Translations under genes and position numbers: made by a program
NCBI RefSeq assembly: GCF_022698145.1
Contig: NZ_JALDAX010000025.1
Span: forward strand, 1-64,000
DNA length: 64,000 bases
Source: Streptomyces spinosisporus
Lineage (GTDB): Bacteria; Actinomycetota; Actinomycetes; Streptomycetales; Streptomycetaceae
Direction: 5' to 3'
Notes under the pieces: model-generated
The model's database searches: none
Seen by the model: the letters and a program-made list of their open reading frames with translations, nothing else
Told to the model about the DNA's origin: nothing
Shown here: positions 7,808-15,376 of the stretch, piece after piece
Layout: the number at the start of each line of letters is the position of its first letter
Position numbering within the stretch: position 1 is the first letter of the stretch

Positions 7808-9022
7808 CTACTGGTCGGTGTCCTCGCTGTCGATACCGAGGCCGGGGAGCAGGCCGGGGAGCAGCGGTGGGATCGTCACGTCCGGTTCGGTGGACGGGGA
7901 CTTGCTCTCCGACGGGGAGGCGCTGTCGCTGTCCTTCGGCGGGTCGAGCAGACCGCCGGTGCTGCCGCCGAGCAGGCCTTCGCCCGTGGAGCCGGTCGAC
8001 TGGCTCGGCTTGCTGGGGCTGCTGTGCTCGGAGGAGCCCTGTCCGGCGCTGGGCTCGGCGGACTTCCGGCCGGAGCCGGAGGTGCCCTGGGACGCGCGGT
8101 CCGAGCCGTGGCGCTTGCCGTCTCCGCCGCCCTGGGCCGGGGACTGCGGCAGCAGGGACTGCAGCGGGGCGACCTCGTCGTCTATGGCGGCGAACACCGA
8201 CGACACCTGCTCGCTGACGTCACCGAGCTGCAGCGGGAGCCGCTCGCGCAGGGCGCCCCAGGCGTCGCGGTGCGAGCGCGAGAAGGTCGACAGGGCCTGG
8301 ATGGGGCCGAGGCGGTCCGGGTCGCGCTCGTACGCCTCGTGCAGCAGCCGGTGGCCCTCGGAGGCGTCGTGCGTCATGCCGGACAGGGTGCGCCGGATCT
8401 CGCCGAGCGACTCGTGGTCGAGGGTGTTGCCCCCTCGGCCGCGCTCCATCAGCCGGCGTGCCTCGCTCAGCCGGGTGGAGGCCTGGTCGAGGTAGGCCAC
8501 ACCGCGCTGGTCGGCGCCGTCGGACATGTAGTTGAGCTTGAAGTCCTCGATGCCGCGCTTGAGCCCGTAGAGCGAGTCGCCGGGCAGGGCGTCCTGGCTG
8601 GCCGCGGCGACACCGCCGAAGGCTCCGGCGGCGACGCCCACGCTCAGTCCGCCCGCCGCCAGGCCCTTGGTCAGTCGTGACCGGGGCCGCAGCTTGCCCA
8701 GCGGGCTCGCGCGGTGGGCGCCGCGGGAGCGCTGCACCGGCACCGCCGGTTCGGCCTCGCCGCCCTCCTGCATCATCGCCTCGAACGCGGCCACCAGCTG
8801 CGCCCGCTGGACGACCTTGACCTCCGGATCCAGCTCGGGTCGGGGCAGTTCGCCGAGACACTCCGTGAGCTCCAGCAGCCGGCCCTGCTCGCTCTGTTCC
8901 GCAGCAGTCGTGGCCGGGGCCGGTCCTTCGGACTGCTCGGCCGCCGTGCCCCGGTCCGGCTGCTCCTCCAGGGCCTGGGCGAAGGCGTTCGCCCGCCGGT
9001 GTGCCGAGACGTTCGCGATCAC
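7808..9022 (-). CDS. rsbN: Anti-sigma factor RsbN (BldN-specific), DUF5667 protein
   Basis: A 404-aa single-pass membrane protein. The roughly 120-residue N-terminal cytosolic part would bind sigma-BldN. The transmembrane segment (LAAGGLSVGVAAGAFGGVAAAS) is at about 122-143. It is followed by an extracytoplasmic DUF5667 domain (AAASQDALPGDSLYGLKRGIEDFKL onward) and a long Ser/Gly/Pro tail. Position directly beside bldN and this architecture match RsbN of S. coelicolor/S. venezuelae, which holds BldN inactive at the membrane. GTG 9022 is chosen because AGGAGG lies 8 nt before it; the earlier GTG (9031) overlaps that ribosome site. It is divergent from nothing and lies 249 bp downstream of bldN, so it could have its own BldN-dependent promoter. 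Confidence 0.9.
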   Translation of the reverse strand: MIANVSAHRRANAFAQALEEQPDRGTAAEQSEGPAPATTAAEQSEQGRLLELTECLGELPRPELDPEVKVVQRAQLVAAFEAMMQEGGEAEPAVPVQRSRGAHRASPLGKLRPRSRLTKGLAAGGLSVGVAAGAFGGVAAASQDALPGDSLYGLKRGIEDFKLNYMSDGADQRGVAYLDQASTRLSEARRLMERGRGGNTLDHESLGEIRRTLSGMTHDASEGHRLLHEAYERDPDRLGPIQALSTFSRSHRDAWGALRERLPLQLGDVSEQVSSVFAAIDDEVAPLQSLLPQSPAQGGGDGKRHGSDRASQGTSGSGRKSAEPSAGQGSSEHSSPSKPSQSTGSTGEGLLGGSTGGLLDPPKDSDSASPSESKSPSTEPDVTIPPLLPGLLPGLGIDSEDTDQ

Positions 9023-9243
9023 TGGCGGCACCTCCTCTCGTCATGACGGTCGACTCCCCAGGGGGTCCTGAGGGTTGCACCCTCTGACCTCTTCCACACG
9101 ATCGAGTGATCGAAGACGGCCAGGGAGTGACCACAGGGAGCCTGCATCCCGCACAACGAGCGGCTTGGCACTTGGGTTACGGACGACAGATGATCGGAAC
9201 GAGAAGTCAACGGACTTTCACTGACTGCTAGTTGGACATCACT

Positions 9244-9289
9244 GACGGTCAGCGGACATCGTCCGGGACGGTCAGCGGACGTCGTCCGG
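9244..9289. repeat. 23-bp tandem duplication of the bldN 3' end
   Basis: Two head-to-tail 23-bp copies, 9244-9266 and 9267-9289, with one mismatch. The second copy contains the bldN stop codon and last five codons (DDVR end). The first copy lies just outside the gene. Confidence 0.85.
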
Positions 9290-10042
9290 AAGGAGCCGGG
9301 CCAGGGTGCGCACCGCGCGGTACTGGAGCGTCTTGATCGCGCCCTCGTTCTTGCCCATCACGCGCGCGGTCTCGGCGACCGACAGGCCCTGGAGGAAGCG
9401 GAGCGTCACGCACTCCTGCTGCTGGGGGTTGAGGCGCCGTACGGCGTCGAGCAGCGCGGCGTTGGAGAGGGACTCCAGGACGGAGTCCTCGGGGGACCGC
9501 TCGACCTCGTTGGCGTCGAGCATCTCGCCGGTGGTCACCTCGAGCCGGAAGCGGCTCGACTTGAAGTGGTCGGCGACGAGGTTGCGGGCGATCGTCACCA
9601 GCCAGGCGCCGAAGTCGCGCCCCTGCCAGGTGAAGGTGCCGATACGGCGCAGCGCGCGCAGGAACGTCTCACTGGTGAGGTCCTCGGCGGTGGCCTTGCC
9701 GCCCACGCGGTAGTAGATGTACCGGTACACGGTGTCGCTGTACTGGTCGTAGAGGCGGCCGAAGGCGTCGGCCTCGCCGGCCTGGGCGCGCTCGACGAGG
9801 TCCATCATCCGGGCGCTGTCGCTGTCCGCGGCGGGACGGCGGGTGGTGGTGCCCGTCGCCCGGCCGCGTCGGCCGACGGCGGCGCTGCCGTCGGCGAGCG
9901 CGTAGGCCGGGCCGACGGCGGTGGTGGCAACGGCGAGGGCGGGGACGGCGTACGCGGTGGGGACGAAGCCGCGCAACAGGTCGAGGACCGTTGCGCGCAG
10001 CGTAGCCAGGCCCGAGGCGTCAACCCCGACGTGTGGGTACAC
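9272..10042 (-). CDS. bldN: ECF-type RNA polymerase sigma factor BldN
   Basis: A 256-aa ECF sigma factor. Residues 1-79 form an N-terminal extension (MYPHVGVDASGLATLRATVL...), matching the pro-sequence that is proteolytically processed in S. coelicolor BldN. Region 2 is at about 80-160 (DAFGRLYDQYSDTVYRYIYYRVG, AEDLTSETFLRALRRI) and region 4 at about 195-250 (LNPQQQECVTLRFLQGLSVAETARVMGKNEGAIKTLQYRAVRTL). BldN directs chaplin, rodlin and bldM transcription during aerial growth (literature knowledge). The adjacent rsbN gene supports the assignment. A BldD-box-like sequence lies about 180 bp upstream, consistent with known BldD repression of bldN. Confidence 0.95.
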   Translation of the reverse strand: MYPHVGVDASGLATLRATVLDLLRGFVPTAYAVPALAVATTAVGPAYALADGSAAVGRRGRATGTTTRRPAADSDSARMMDLVERAQAGEADAFGRLYDQYSDTVYRYIYYRVGGKATAEDLTSETFLRALRRIGTFTWQGRDFGAWLVTIARNLVADHFKSSRFRLEVTTGEMLDANEVERSPEDSVLESLSNAALLDAVRRLNPQQQECVTLRFLQGLSVAETARVMGKNEGAIKTLQYRAVRTLARLLPDDVR

Positions 10043-10218
10043 GGGACTCCCAGAGGCAGAGCTTCCATCACGTGCAGTGCGGGACCGTTCACCCGTCGTA
10101 GCGACGGAGTGGTACCGGTTTGCGTCTGAGGAGAATAACGCTTCGTACAGGCGCTGCTACACCCAGTTGCTCAAATCATCGATTACGTCGCTTCTGTAAC
10201 CGATTCACGCCCGATCAA

Positions 10219-10233
10219 GTACCTCTGAGTGAT
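10219..10233 (-). promoter_or_regulatory. Putative BldD box upstream of bldN
   Basis: Read on the minus strand, ATCACTCAGAGGTAC matches 8 of 9 defined positions of the published BldD consensus NTNACNC(A/T)GNGTNAN. It is about 180 bp before the bldN start. BldD with cyclic di-GMP is known to repress bldN during vegetative growth. Confidence 0.5.
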
Positions 10234-10320
10234 CGGTTGTTGATCGAAATGGTTCGGGTTCCGTTTGGGAACGGGGCGTGTTGTGGCGGTGTGCAGCCAA
10301 CTGGACTGCACAAACGCCGA

Positions 10321-10348
10321 ACGGGCCGGGAAACCTGGCCCGGCCCGT
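10321..10348 (-). terminator. Hairpin terminator after the SerB-like HAD gene
   Basis: A perfect 10-bp stem, 10321-10330 with 10339-10348 (ACGGGCCGGG and its complement), with an 8-nt loop, 20 bp after the stop codon of the minus-strand HAD hydrolase gene. Confidence 0.65.
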
Positions 10349-10368
10349 CGATTCGTGGTGTGTCGCGG

Positions 10369-11316
10369 TCAGCGGCGGCGGCGGTGCAGCGCGATCGCCG
10401 CCGCGGTCCCCCCGGCCACCGCGCCCACCCCGGCCGCCGCCGGGATGCCCACCTTCGCCGCCTTGCGGCCGGTGCGGTAGTCGCGCAGCCGCCACTCCAG
10501 ATTGCGGGCGTGCTTGCGGAGCTTGGCGTCCGGGTTGATCGCGTAGGGGTGGCCGACCAGCGAGAGCATCGGGATGTCGTTGTGGGAATCGCTGTACGCC
10601 GCGCAGCGGTTCAGGTCCAGGCCCTCCGCCGCGGCCAGCGCGCGGACCGCCTCCGCCTTCGCCGGGCCGTGCAGCGGCTCGCCCACCAACTTGCCGGTGT
10701 AGACGCCGTCCACGGACTCGGCGACGGTGCCCAGGGCGCCGGTCAGGCCGAGACGGCGGGCGATCACCGTCGCGATCTCCACCGGGGCCGCGGTGACCAG
10801 CCACACCCGCTGGCCCGCGTCCAAGTGCGCCTGGGCGAGCGCGCGGGTGCCGGGCCAGATCCGCTCGGCCATGTACTCGTCGTAGATCTCCTCGCCGATC
10901 GACTGCAGTTCGGCGACGCGATGGCCCTTGACGATGGACAGCGCCGAGTCGCGCGCCTCCTGCATGTGCTCCGGGTCCTCGACGCCGGCCAGCCTGAACC
11001 AGGCCTGCTGCCAGGCGAACTTGGCCAGGTCGCGGGTCTCGAAGAACTTCCGCTTGTACAGGCCCCGGCCGAAGTGGAAGAGCGCCGCGCCCTGCATGAC
11101 GGTGTTGTCGAGGTCGAAGAAGGCGGCAGCCTTGTCGTCGCCGAGTACGGGGAACTGCGGTTCCTCCGGCTCGATGTCCTGCGAGGACTTGCGCGCTGCC
11201 TCCGCAGAGGCCTCGCCTGCCAACACGCTCCGCGCCGTGGCGGAGCGCCTACGGGGAGTGAGCCATCCGAGAGCGGCCATGCCCGTGAGCATAGCCAGTT
11301 TGTTCGGTGCCTCCAC
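10369..11316 (-). CDS. HAD-IB family hydrolase (SerB-like) with C-terminal hydrophobic segment
   Basis: Up to 315 aa. The HAD core begins at about 63 with AAFFDLDNTVMQGAA (motif I, nucleophile in DLDNT). Motif II is WLVTAAPVEI, and motifs III/IV are GPAKAEAVRAL and AAYSDSHNDIPMLSLVGHPYAINPD. This is the subfamily IB pattern of SerB/CicA-type phosphatases. A Gly/Ala hydrophobic stretch near the C-terminus (VGIPAAAGVGAVAGGTAAAIAL) followed by HRRRR could anchor it to the membrane. An internal ATG at 11292 is an alternative start. Orthologues sit beside bldN in other streptomycetes, so a developmental link is possible but unproven. Confidence 0.8.
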   Translation of the reverse strand: MEAPNKLAMLTGMAALGWLTPRRRSATARSVLAGEASAEAARKSSQDIEPEEPQFPVLGDDKAAAFFDLDNTVMQGAALFHFGRGLYKRKFFETRDLAKFAWQQAWFRLAGVEDPEHMQEARDSALSIVKGHRVAELQSIGEEIYDEYMAERIWPGTRALAQAHLDAGQRVWLVTAAPVEIATVIARRLGLTGALGTVAESVDGVYTGKLVGEPLHGPAKAEAVRALAAAEGLDLNRCAAYSDSHNDIPMLSLVGHPYAINPDAKLRKHARNLEWRLRDYRTGRKAAKVGIPAAAGVGAVAGGTAAAIALHRRRR

Positions 11317-11441
11317 ACGCGCAAGGTTGGAAGCCTGTGAACTCTCCGTGACCGTGTCGTTAAAGAACTCATCCGATCCTGGCGTTCCTTGGCGGTTTCC
11401 CGGGTGTCCCGCCGCCTCGCGTGCGCGCGAGAATGGCTGAC

Positions 11442-11714
11442 ATGAGTCCTCTCCTCCGCCGCAGGCCCGCTCCGCATGAGCGGTTGGTCACTCTCATCGG
11501 CAAGCCCGACTGCCATCTGTGCGACGACGCACGGCTGGTCGTCGACAAGGTCTGCGGCGAACTCGGCGTCCCCTGGGAGGAGAAGGACATCACCCGTGAC
11601 CAGGGGTTGTACGACGAGTACTGGGAGCAGATCCCCGTCGTCCTGGTCGACGGCCGTCAGCACACCTTCTGGCGGGTGGACGAGCGTCGCCTGCGCAAAG
11701 AACTGACCGAGTAG
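11442..11714 (+). CDS. Glutaredoxin-like thiol-disulfide protein (DUF836)
   Basis: A 90-aa thioredoxin-fold protein. The redox motif CHLC has Cys24 and Cys27 in GKPDCHLCDDA, and the cis-Pro is in QIPVVLVDG. It belongs to the DUF836 glutaredoxin-like group. It lies immediately ahead of rex, which senses NADH/NAD+, so a redox context is reasonable. ATG 11442 is chosen because GAGA lies about 10 nt upstream; ATG 11433 is an alternative. It probably transfers electrons from mycothiol or thioredoxin to client disulfides (inference). Confidence 0.8.
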   Translation: MSPLLRRRPAPHERLVTLIGKPDCHLCDDARLVVDKVCGELGVPWEEKDITRDQGLYDEYWEQIPVVLVDGRQHTFWRVDERRLRKELTE

Positions 11715-11867
11715 TACAAGGCCGTACCGGACATCGCCTAGGATCGAAGGCGATCTGGTCTGGGGGGCGGGATTCACGAGGAGTGTGTCGGGTTTGCCCC
11801 CTGCGATACGCCTGGGACGTGTGTGCGTGACCCCGGTCACGTTGGCCGGGCAAATCGGACACCATCT

Positions 11868-11896
11868 TTGTGCACGCGTTCACAAAGACATAGCCT
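11868..11896 (+). promoter_or_regulatory. Rex operator (ROP) overlapping the rex promoter
   Basis: TTGTGCACGCGTTCACAA (11868-11885) matches 17 of 18 positions of the Rex operator consensus TTGTGAACGCGTTCACAA. A candidate promoter, TTGTGC (11868-11873) with TAGCCT (11891-11896) at 17-bp spacing, overlaps it, so Rex bound here would block RNA polymerase. This gives NADH-responsive autoregulation of rex-hemACD. Confidence 0.9.
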
Positions 11897-11961
11897 GCTG
11901 TCGACGGGGCGGTCTTGGAACGTGTGACCGCCTGCAGCCCCGCTCTACCCGCAGGAGCACC

Positions 11962-12723
11962 GTGGCAACTGGCCGAACTCACCGACCGGCGACCCGCAGC
12001 CGAGGGATTCCCGAGGCCACCGTCGCCAGGCTTCCGCTGTACCTCCGCGCCCTGACCGCACTGTCGGAGCGCTCGGTCCCCACGGTCTCCTCGGAGGAGC
12101 TCGCGGCCGCGGCGGGGGTCAACTCCGCCAAGCTGCGCAAGGACTTCTCCTACCTGGGTTCGTACGGCACGCGCGGTGTGGGCTACGACGTCGAGTATCT
12201 CGTCTACCAGATCTCGCGCGAGCTGGGGCTCACCCAGGACTGGCCGGTTGTGATCGTCGGTATCGGTAACCTCGGTGCCGCCCTGGCCAACTACGGAGGG
12301 TTCGCCTCCCGCGGCTTCAGGGTCGCGGCCCTGATAGACGCCGACCCGGCGATGGCGGGCAAGCCCGTGGCGGGCATCCCCGTGCAGCACACCGACGATC
12401 TGGAAAAGATCATCGACGACAACGGCGTGAGCATCGGCGTCATCGCCACCCCCGCGGGCGCCGCCCAGCAGGTCTGCGACCGGCTCGTGGCCGCCGGTGT
12501 CACCTCCATCCTGAACTTCGCGCCGACCGTGCTGTCCGTCCCCGAGGGCGTCGACGTGCGCAAGGTGGACCTCTCCATCGAGCTGCAGATCCTCGCCTTC
12601 CACGAGCAGCGCAAGGCCGGTGAGGAGGCCGCCGCCGACGGCGCCGGACCGGTCGCCGCCGCGCGCAAGAAGTCCGCCGACAAGGGCCCGGACGGGGACG
12701 TACCCGCCGTGATGCCGGCATGA
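11962..12723 (+). CDS. rex: Redox-sensing transcriptional repressor Rex
   Basis: A 253-aa cytosolic repressor. The N-terminal winged-helix domain is at about 15-85 (PEATVARLPLYLRALTALSE, NSAKLRKDFSYLGSYGTRGVGY). It is followed by a Rossmann domain with GIGNLG at 100-105, which senses NADH/NAD+. NADH binding releases Rex from DNA and derepresses respiratory and haem genes. GTG 11962 follows AGGAG and gives the usual N-terminus ATGRTHRP. A near-perfect Rex operator lies about 80 bp upstream. The stop overlaps the hemA ATG (ATGA), so rex and hemA are translationally coupled. Confidence 0.97.
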   Translation: MATGRTHRPATRSRGIPEATVARLPLYLRALTALSERSVPTVSSEELAAAAGVNSAKLRKDFSYLGSYGTRGVGYDVEYLVYQISRELGLTQDWPVVIVGIGNLGAALANYGGFASRGFRVAALIDADPAMAGKPVAGIPVQHTDDLEKIIDDNGVSIGVIATPAGAAQQVCDRLVAAGVTSILNFAPTVLSVPEGVDVRKVDLSIELQILAFHEQRKAGEEAAADGAGPVAAARKKSADKGPDGDVPAVMPA

Positions 12724-14420
12724 GTCTCCTCGTCGTCGGACTGAGCCACCGCAGCGCACCGGTCAGCGTCCTGGAGCGCGCCGCGCTGACCACGGACGCC
12801 CAGATCAAGCTGCTGCAGGACACGGTCGCCGCGGAGCCCGCCACCGAGGCCGCGGTCCTCGCCACCTGCAACCGCATCGAGCTGTACGCCGACGTCGACA
12901 AGTTCCACGCCGGTGTCGCCGAGCTGTCCACCCTGCTCGCCCAGCACAGCGGGGTCGGCCTCGAGGAGCTCACCCCCTATCTCTACGTCCACTACGAGGA
13001 CCGTGCCGTCCACCATCTGTTCTCGGTGGCCTGCGGACTGGACTCCATGGTCGTGGGCGAGGGGCAGATCCTCGGGCAGATAAAGGACTCGCTGGCCAGG
13101 GCGCAGGACCTGCACTCCGCGGGACGGCTGCTGAACGACCTGTTCCAGCAGGCCCTGCGGGTCGGCAAGCGGGCTCACTCCGAGACCGGCATCGACCGGG
13201 CCGGGCAGTCCCTGGTCACCTTCGGCCTGGAGCAGCTCTCCGCCCAGGAGGACGTCCTGGACTGGGCCCGCGGCAAGAAGGCGCTGGTCGTCGGGGCCGG
13301 CTCGATGTCCTCGCTGGCCGCCGCCACGCTCGCGCGGGCCGGGGTCGCCGAGATCGTCGTCGCCAACCGCACCGCCGAGCGCGCCGAGCGCCTGGTGCAG
13401 ATACTGTCCGGGGCCGACGGCACGGACGTGGCCGCCCGCGCGGTACCGATGGATGCGGTGCCGGTCGAGCTGACACGTGCAGATGTCGTGGTGTCCTGCA
13501 CGGGAGCGACGGGGCTGGTGCTGACGGCCGAGGCGGTCGCGGCCGCCGTCGAGGGCCGTACGGGCGCACCCGTCGCCGTAGCGGACGACGCGGTGGACAC
13601 GGACGTACGTCCGCTGCCGCCCACCTCCCTCGGTACCGAGGAGGGCTGTCCGCTCGACCTCGCCGCCCCGCAGCAGGGCTTCTCCGTGATGGGCGAGGCC
13701 GCCGTGGCCGGGATGGACGCGGCCACGCTGGAGCAGCACGCCGCCTGGGTGGACAACGGCACCGTGGACCGCCGCGAGGCCGCGCGCACCGAGGCCGAGG
13801 CCGAGCTGATCACCGCGCTCGCCGCCACCGCGGCGACCGTCGGCCGGATCCCCGAGCGCCGCAGGCCCGAACCGGTCGCCGGGCCGCCGCGGCCCGCGCC
13901 CGTGCTGTACCTGCTCGACCTCGCGATGCCGCGCGACATCGACGCGGCCGTGCACCGGCTGGCCGGCATCCGGCTCGTCGACATCGAGTCGCTCGCGGAG
14001 GCCTCCGCCGACGCGCCGATGGCCGCCGACGTCGACCAGGTCCGCCGGATCGTCGCCGACGAGGTCGCGGCCTTCGGGGCGGCGCTGAGGGCCGCGCACA
14101 TCACGCCGACCGTGGTCGCCCTGCGCACCATGGCCGCCGACGTCGTGGCCAGCGAGATCGCCCGCCTGGAGGGGCGGCTGCCCGGCCTCGACGACAAGCA
14201 TCGCGGCGAGATCACCCAGACCGTCAAACGCGTCGTGGACAAGCTGCTGCACGCGCCGACCGTACGGGTCAAACAACTCGCGGCCGAACCGGGTGGAGCG
14301 GGGTACGCGGATGCCCTGAGGACCCTGTTCGACCTCGACCAGGAGGCGGTGGACGCCGTCTCCCGCGCCGGGGGCGCCGACGACGAATCTGAGAACAGCA
14401 AGAACCGAGGGCCGGCATGA
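12720..14420 (+). CDS. hemA: Glutamyl-tRNA reductase
   Basis: A 566-aa enzyme reducing glutamyl-tRNA(Glu) to glutamate-1-semialdehyde with NADPH, the first step of tetrapyrrole synthesis. GLSHRSAPV opens the catalytic domain. The nucleophilic Cys is in ATCNRIELYA near residue 60. SMVVGEGQILGQIKDS follows at about 110, and the NADPH site VVGAGSMSSLAAATLA at about 192. The C-terminal dimerisation helix region starts near LLDLAMPRDID (about 396). Between SCTGATG (about 260) and LLDLAMPRDID lie about 130 residues where most homologues have about 25, a lineage-specific insertion. It overlaps rex and hemC by 4 nt each. Confidence 0.97.
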   Translation: MSLLVVGLSHRSAPVSVLERAALTTDAQIKLLQDTVAAEPATEAAVLATCNRIELYADVDKFHAGVAELSTLLAQHSGVGLEELTPYLYVHYEDRAVHHLFSVACGLDSMVVGEGQILGQIKDSLARAQDLHSAGRLLNDLFQQALRVGKRAHSETGIDRAGQSLVTFGLEQLSAQEDVLDWARGKKALVVGAGSMSSLAAATLARAGVAEIVVANRTAERAERLVQILSGADGTDVAARAVPMDAVPVELTRADVVVSCTGATGLVLTAEAVAAAVEGRTGAPVAVADDAVDTDVRPLPPTSLGTEEGCPLDLAAPQQGFSVMGEAAVAGMDAATLEQHAAWVDNGTVDRREAARTEAEAELITALAATAATVGRIPERRRPEPVAGPPRPAPVLYLLDLAMPRDIDAAVHRLAGIRLVDIESLAEASADAPMAADVDQVRRIVADEVAAFGAALRAAHITPTVVALRTMAADVVASEIARLEGRLPGLDDKHRGEITQTVKRVVDKLLHAPTVRVKQLAAEPGGAGYADALRTLFDLDQEAVDAVSRAGGADDESENSKNRGPA

Positions 14421-15376
14421 ACAGCAAGGCATTGAGGCTGGGGACGCGGCGGAGCAGACTCGCCATGGCCCAGTCCGGGCAGGTGGCGGACGCCGTGAGA
14501 GAGGTGACCGGACGACCCGTCGAGCTCGTCGAGATCACCACCTACGGCGACACCTCCCGCGAGCACCTCGCGCAGATCGGCGGCACGGGCGTGTTCGTCA
14601 CGGCGCTGCGCGACGCACTGCTGCGGGGTGAGGTCGACTTCGCGGTTCATTCGCTCAAGGACCTGCCCACCGCGCAGCCCGAGGGCCTGGTGCTGGCCGC
14701 CGTCCCGCTGCGTGAGGACCCGCGCGACGTGATCGTCGCCCGGGACGCGCTGAAGTTCACCGACCTGCCGCGCGGCGCGCGCATCGGTACGGGTTCGCCG
14801 CGCCGCACGGCGCAGCTGAACGCGTATGCCCGCGCCCACGGGCTGGACATAAGGGCGGTCCCGATACGGGGCAACGTCGACACCCGGATCCGGTATGTGC
14901 AGGACGGTGAGCTGGACGCCGTCGTCCTGGCCGCCGCGGGCCTGAGCCGCATCGGCCGGATCGACGAGGTGACCGACTTCCTGTCGGTCGACACGGTTCT
15001 GCCCGCTCCCGGCCAGGGAGCACTGGCGATCGAGTGTGCCGCGGACAACGTGGACCTGATCGCGTCACTCGGTGAACTCGACGACCCGACCACTCGGGCC
15101 GCCGTGACCGCCGAGCGGTCACTGCTCGCCGCCCTGGAGGCCGGCTGCAGCGCCCCTGTGGGCGCACTGGCCGACCTTCTGGCCGACGGGCAGATTGTCA
15201 AGGAAATGCGCCTGCGCGGCATAGTCGGCACGACCGACGGCTCGCGCACGGTGCAGCTGTCCACCACCGGTCCCGTGCCCGAGACGTACGACCAAGCAAT
15301 GGCGCTCGGCCGTGAACTCGCTGCCGAGATGCTTGCCCAGGGCGCGGCCGGTCTGATGGGGGAGCGAGCACTGTGA
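14417..15376 (+). CDS. hemC: Hydroxymethylbilane synthase (porphobilinogen deaminase)
   Basis: A 319-aa enzyme that polymerises four porphobilinogens into hydroxymethylbilane. The family start LRLGTRRSRLAMAQSGQVADAV is present. So are DFAVHSLKDLP with the catalytic Asp, the substrate arginines in GTGSPRRTAQL and IRGNVDTR, and the dipyrromethane-cofactor Cys in LEAGCSAPVGA near residue 243. It overlaps hemA (ATGA) and hemD (GTGA), so rex-hemA-hemC-hemD is a single coupled operon. Confidence 0.97.
   Translation: MNSKALRLGTRRSRLAMAQSGQVADAVREVTGRPVELVEITTYGDTSREHLAQIGGTGVFVTALRDALLRGEVDFAVHSLKDLPTAQPEGLVLAAVPLREDPRDVIVARDALKFTDLPRGARIGTGSPRRTAQLNAYARAHGLDIRAVPIRGNVDTRIRYVQDGELDAVVLAAAGLSRIGRIDEVTDFLSVDTVLPAPGQGALAIECAADNVDLIASLGELDDPTTRAAVTAERSLLAALEAGCSAPVGALADLLADGQIVKEMRLRGIVGTTDGSRTVQLSTTGPVPETYDQAMALGRELAAEMLAQGAAGLMGERAL

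Larger units (their letters stand above)
10043..10368. other. 326-bp intergenic region upstream of bldN
   Basis: No gene is seen. It holds the bldN promoter/leader (minus strand), a BldD-box-like palindrome at 10219-10233 and the terminator hairpin (10321-10348) of the HAD hydrolase gene that reads toward it. It is locally AT-richer than its surroundings between about 10130 and 10270. Confidence 0.6.

Noticed and set aside
12291..14432. Long open frame antisense to hemA (over 700 codons), and others like it opposite MFS, resB and ccdA genes
   Set aside because: High-GC coding DNA creates long antisense open frames. The sense genes have the right motifs and third-position bias, and the antisense translations are low-complexity Arg/Pro/Gly/His-rich sequence.
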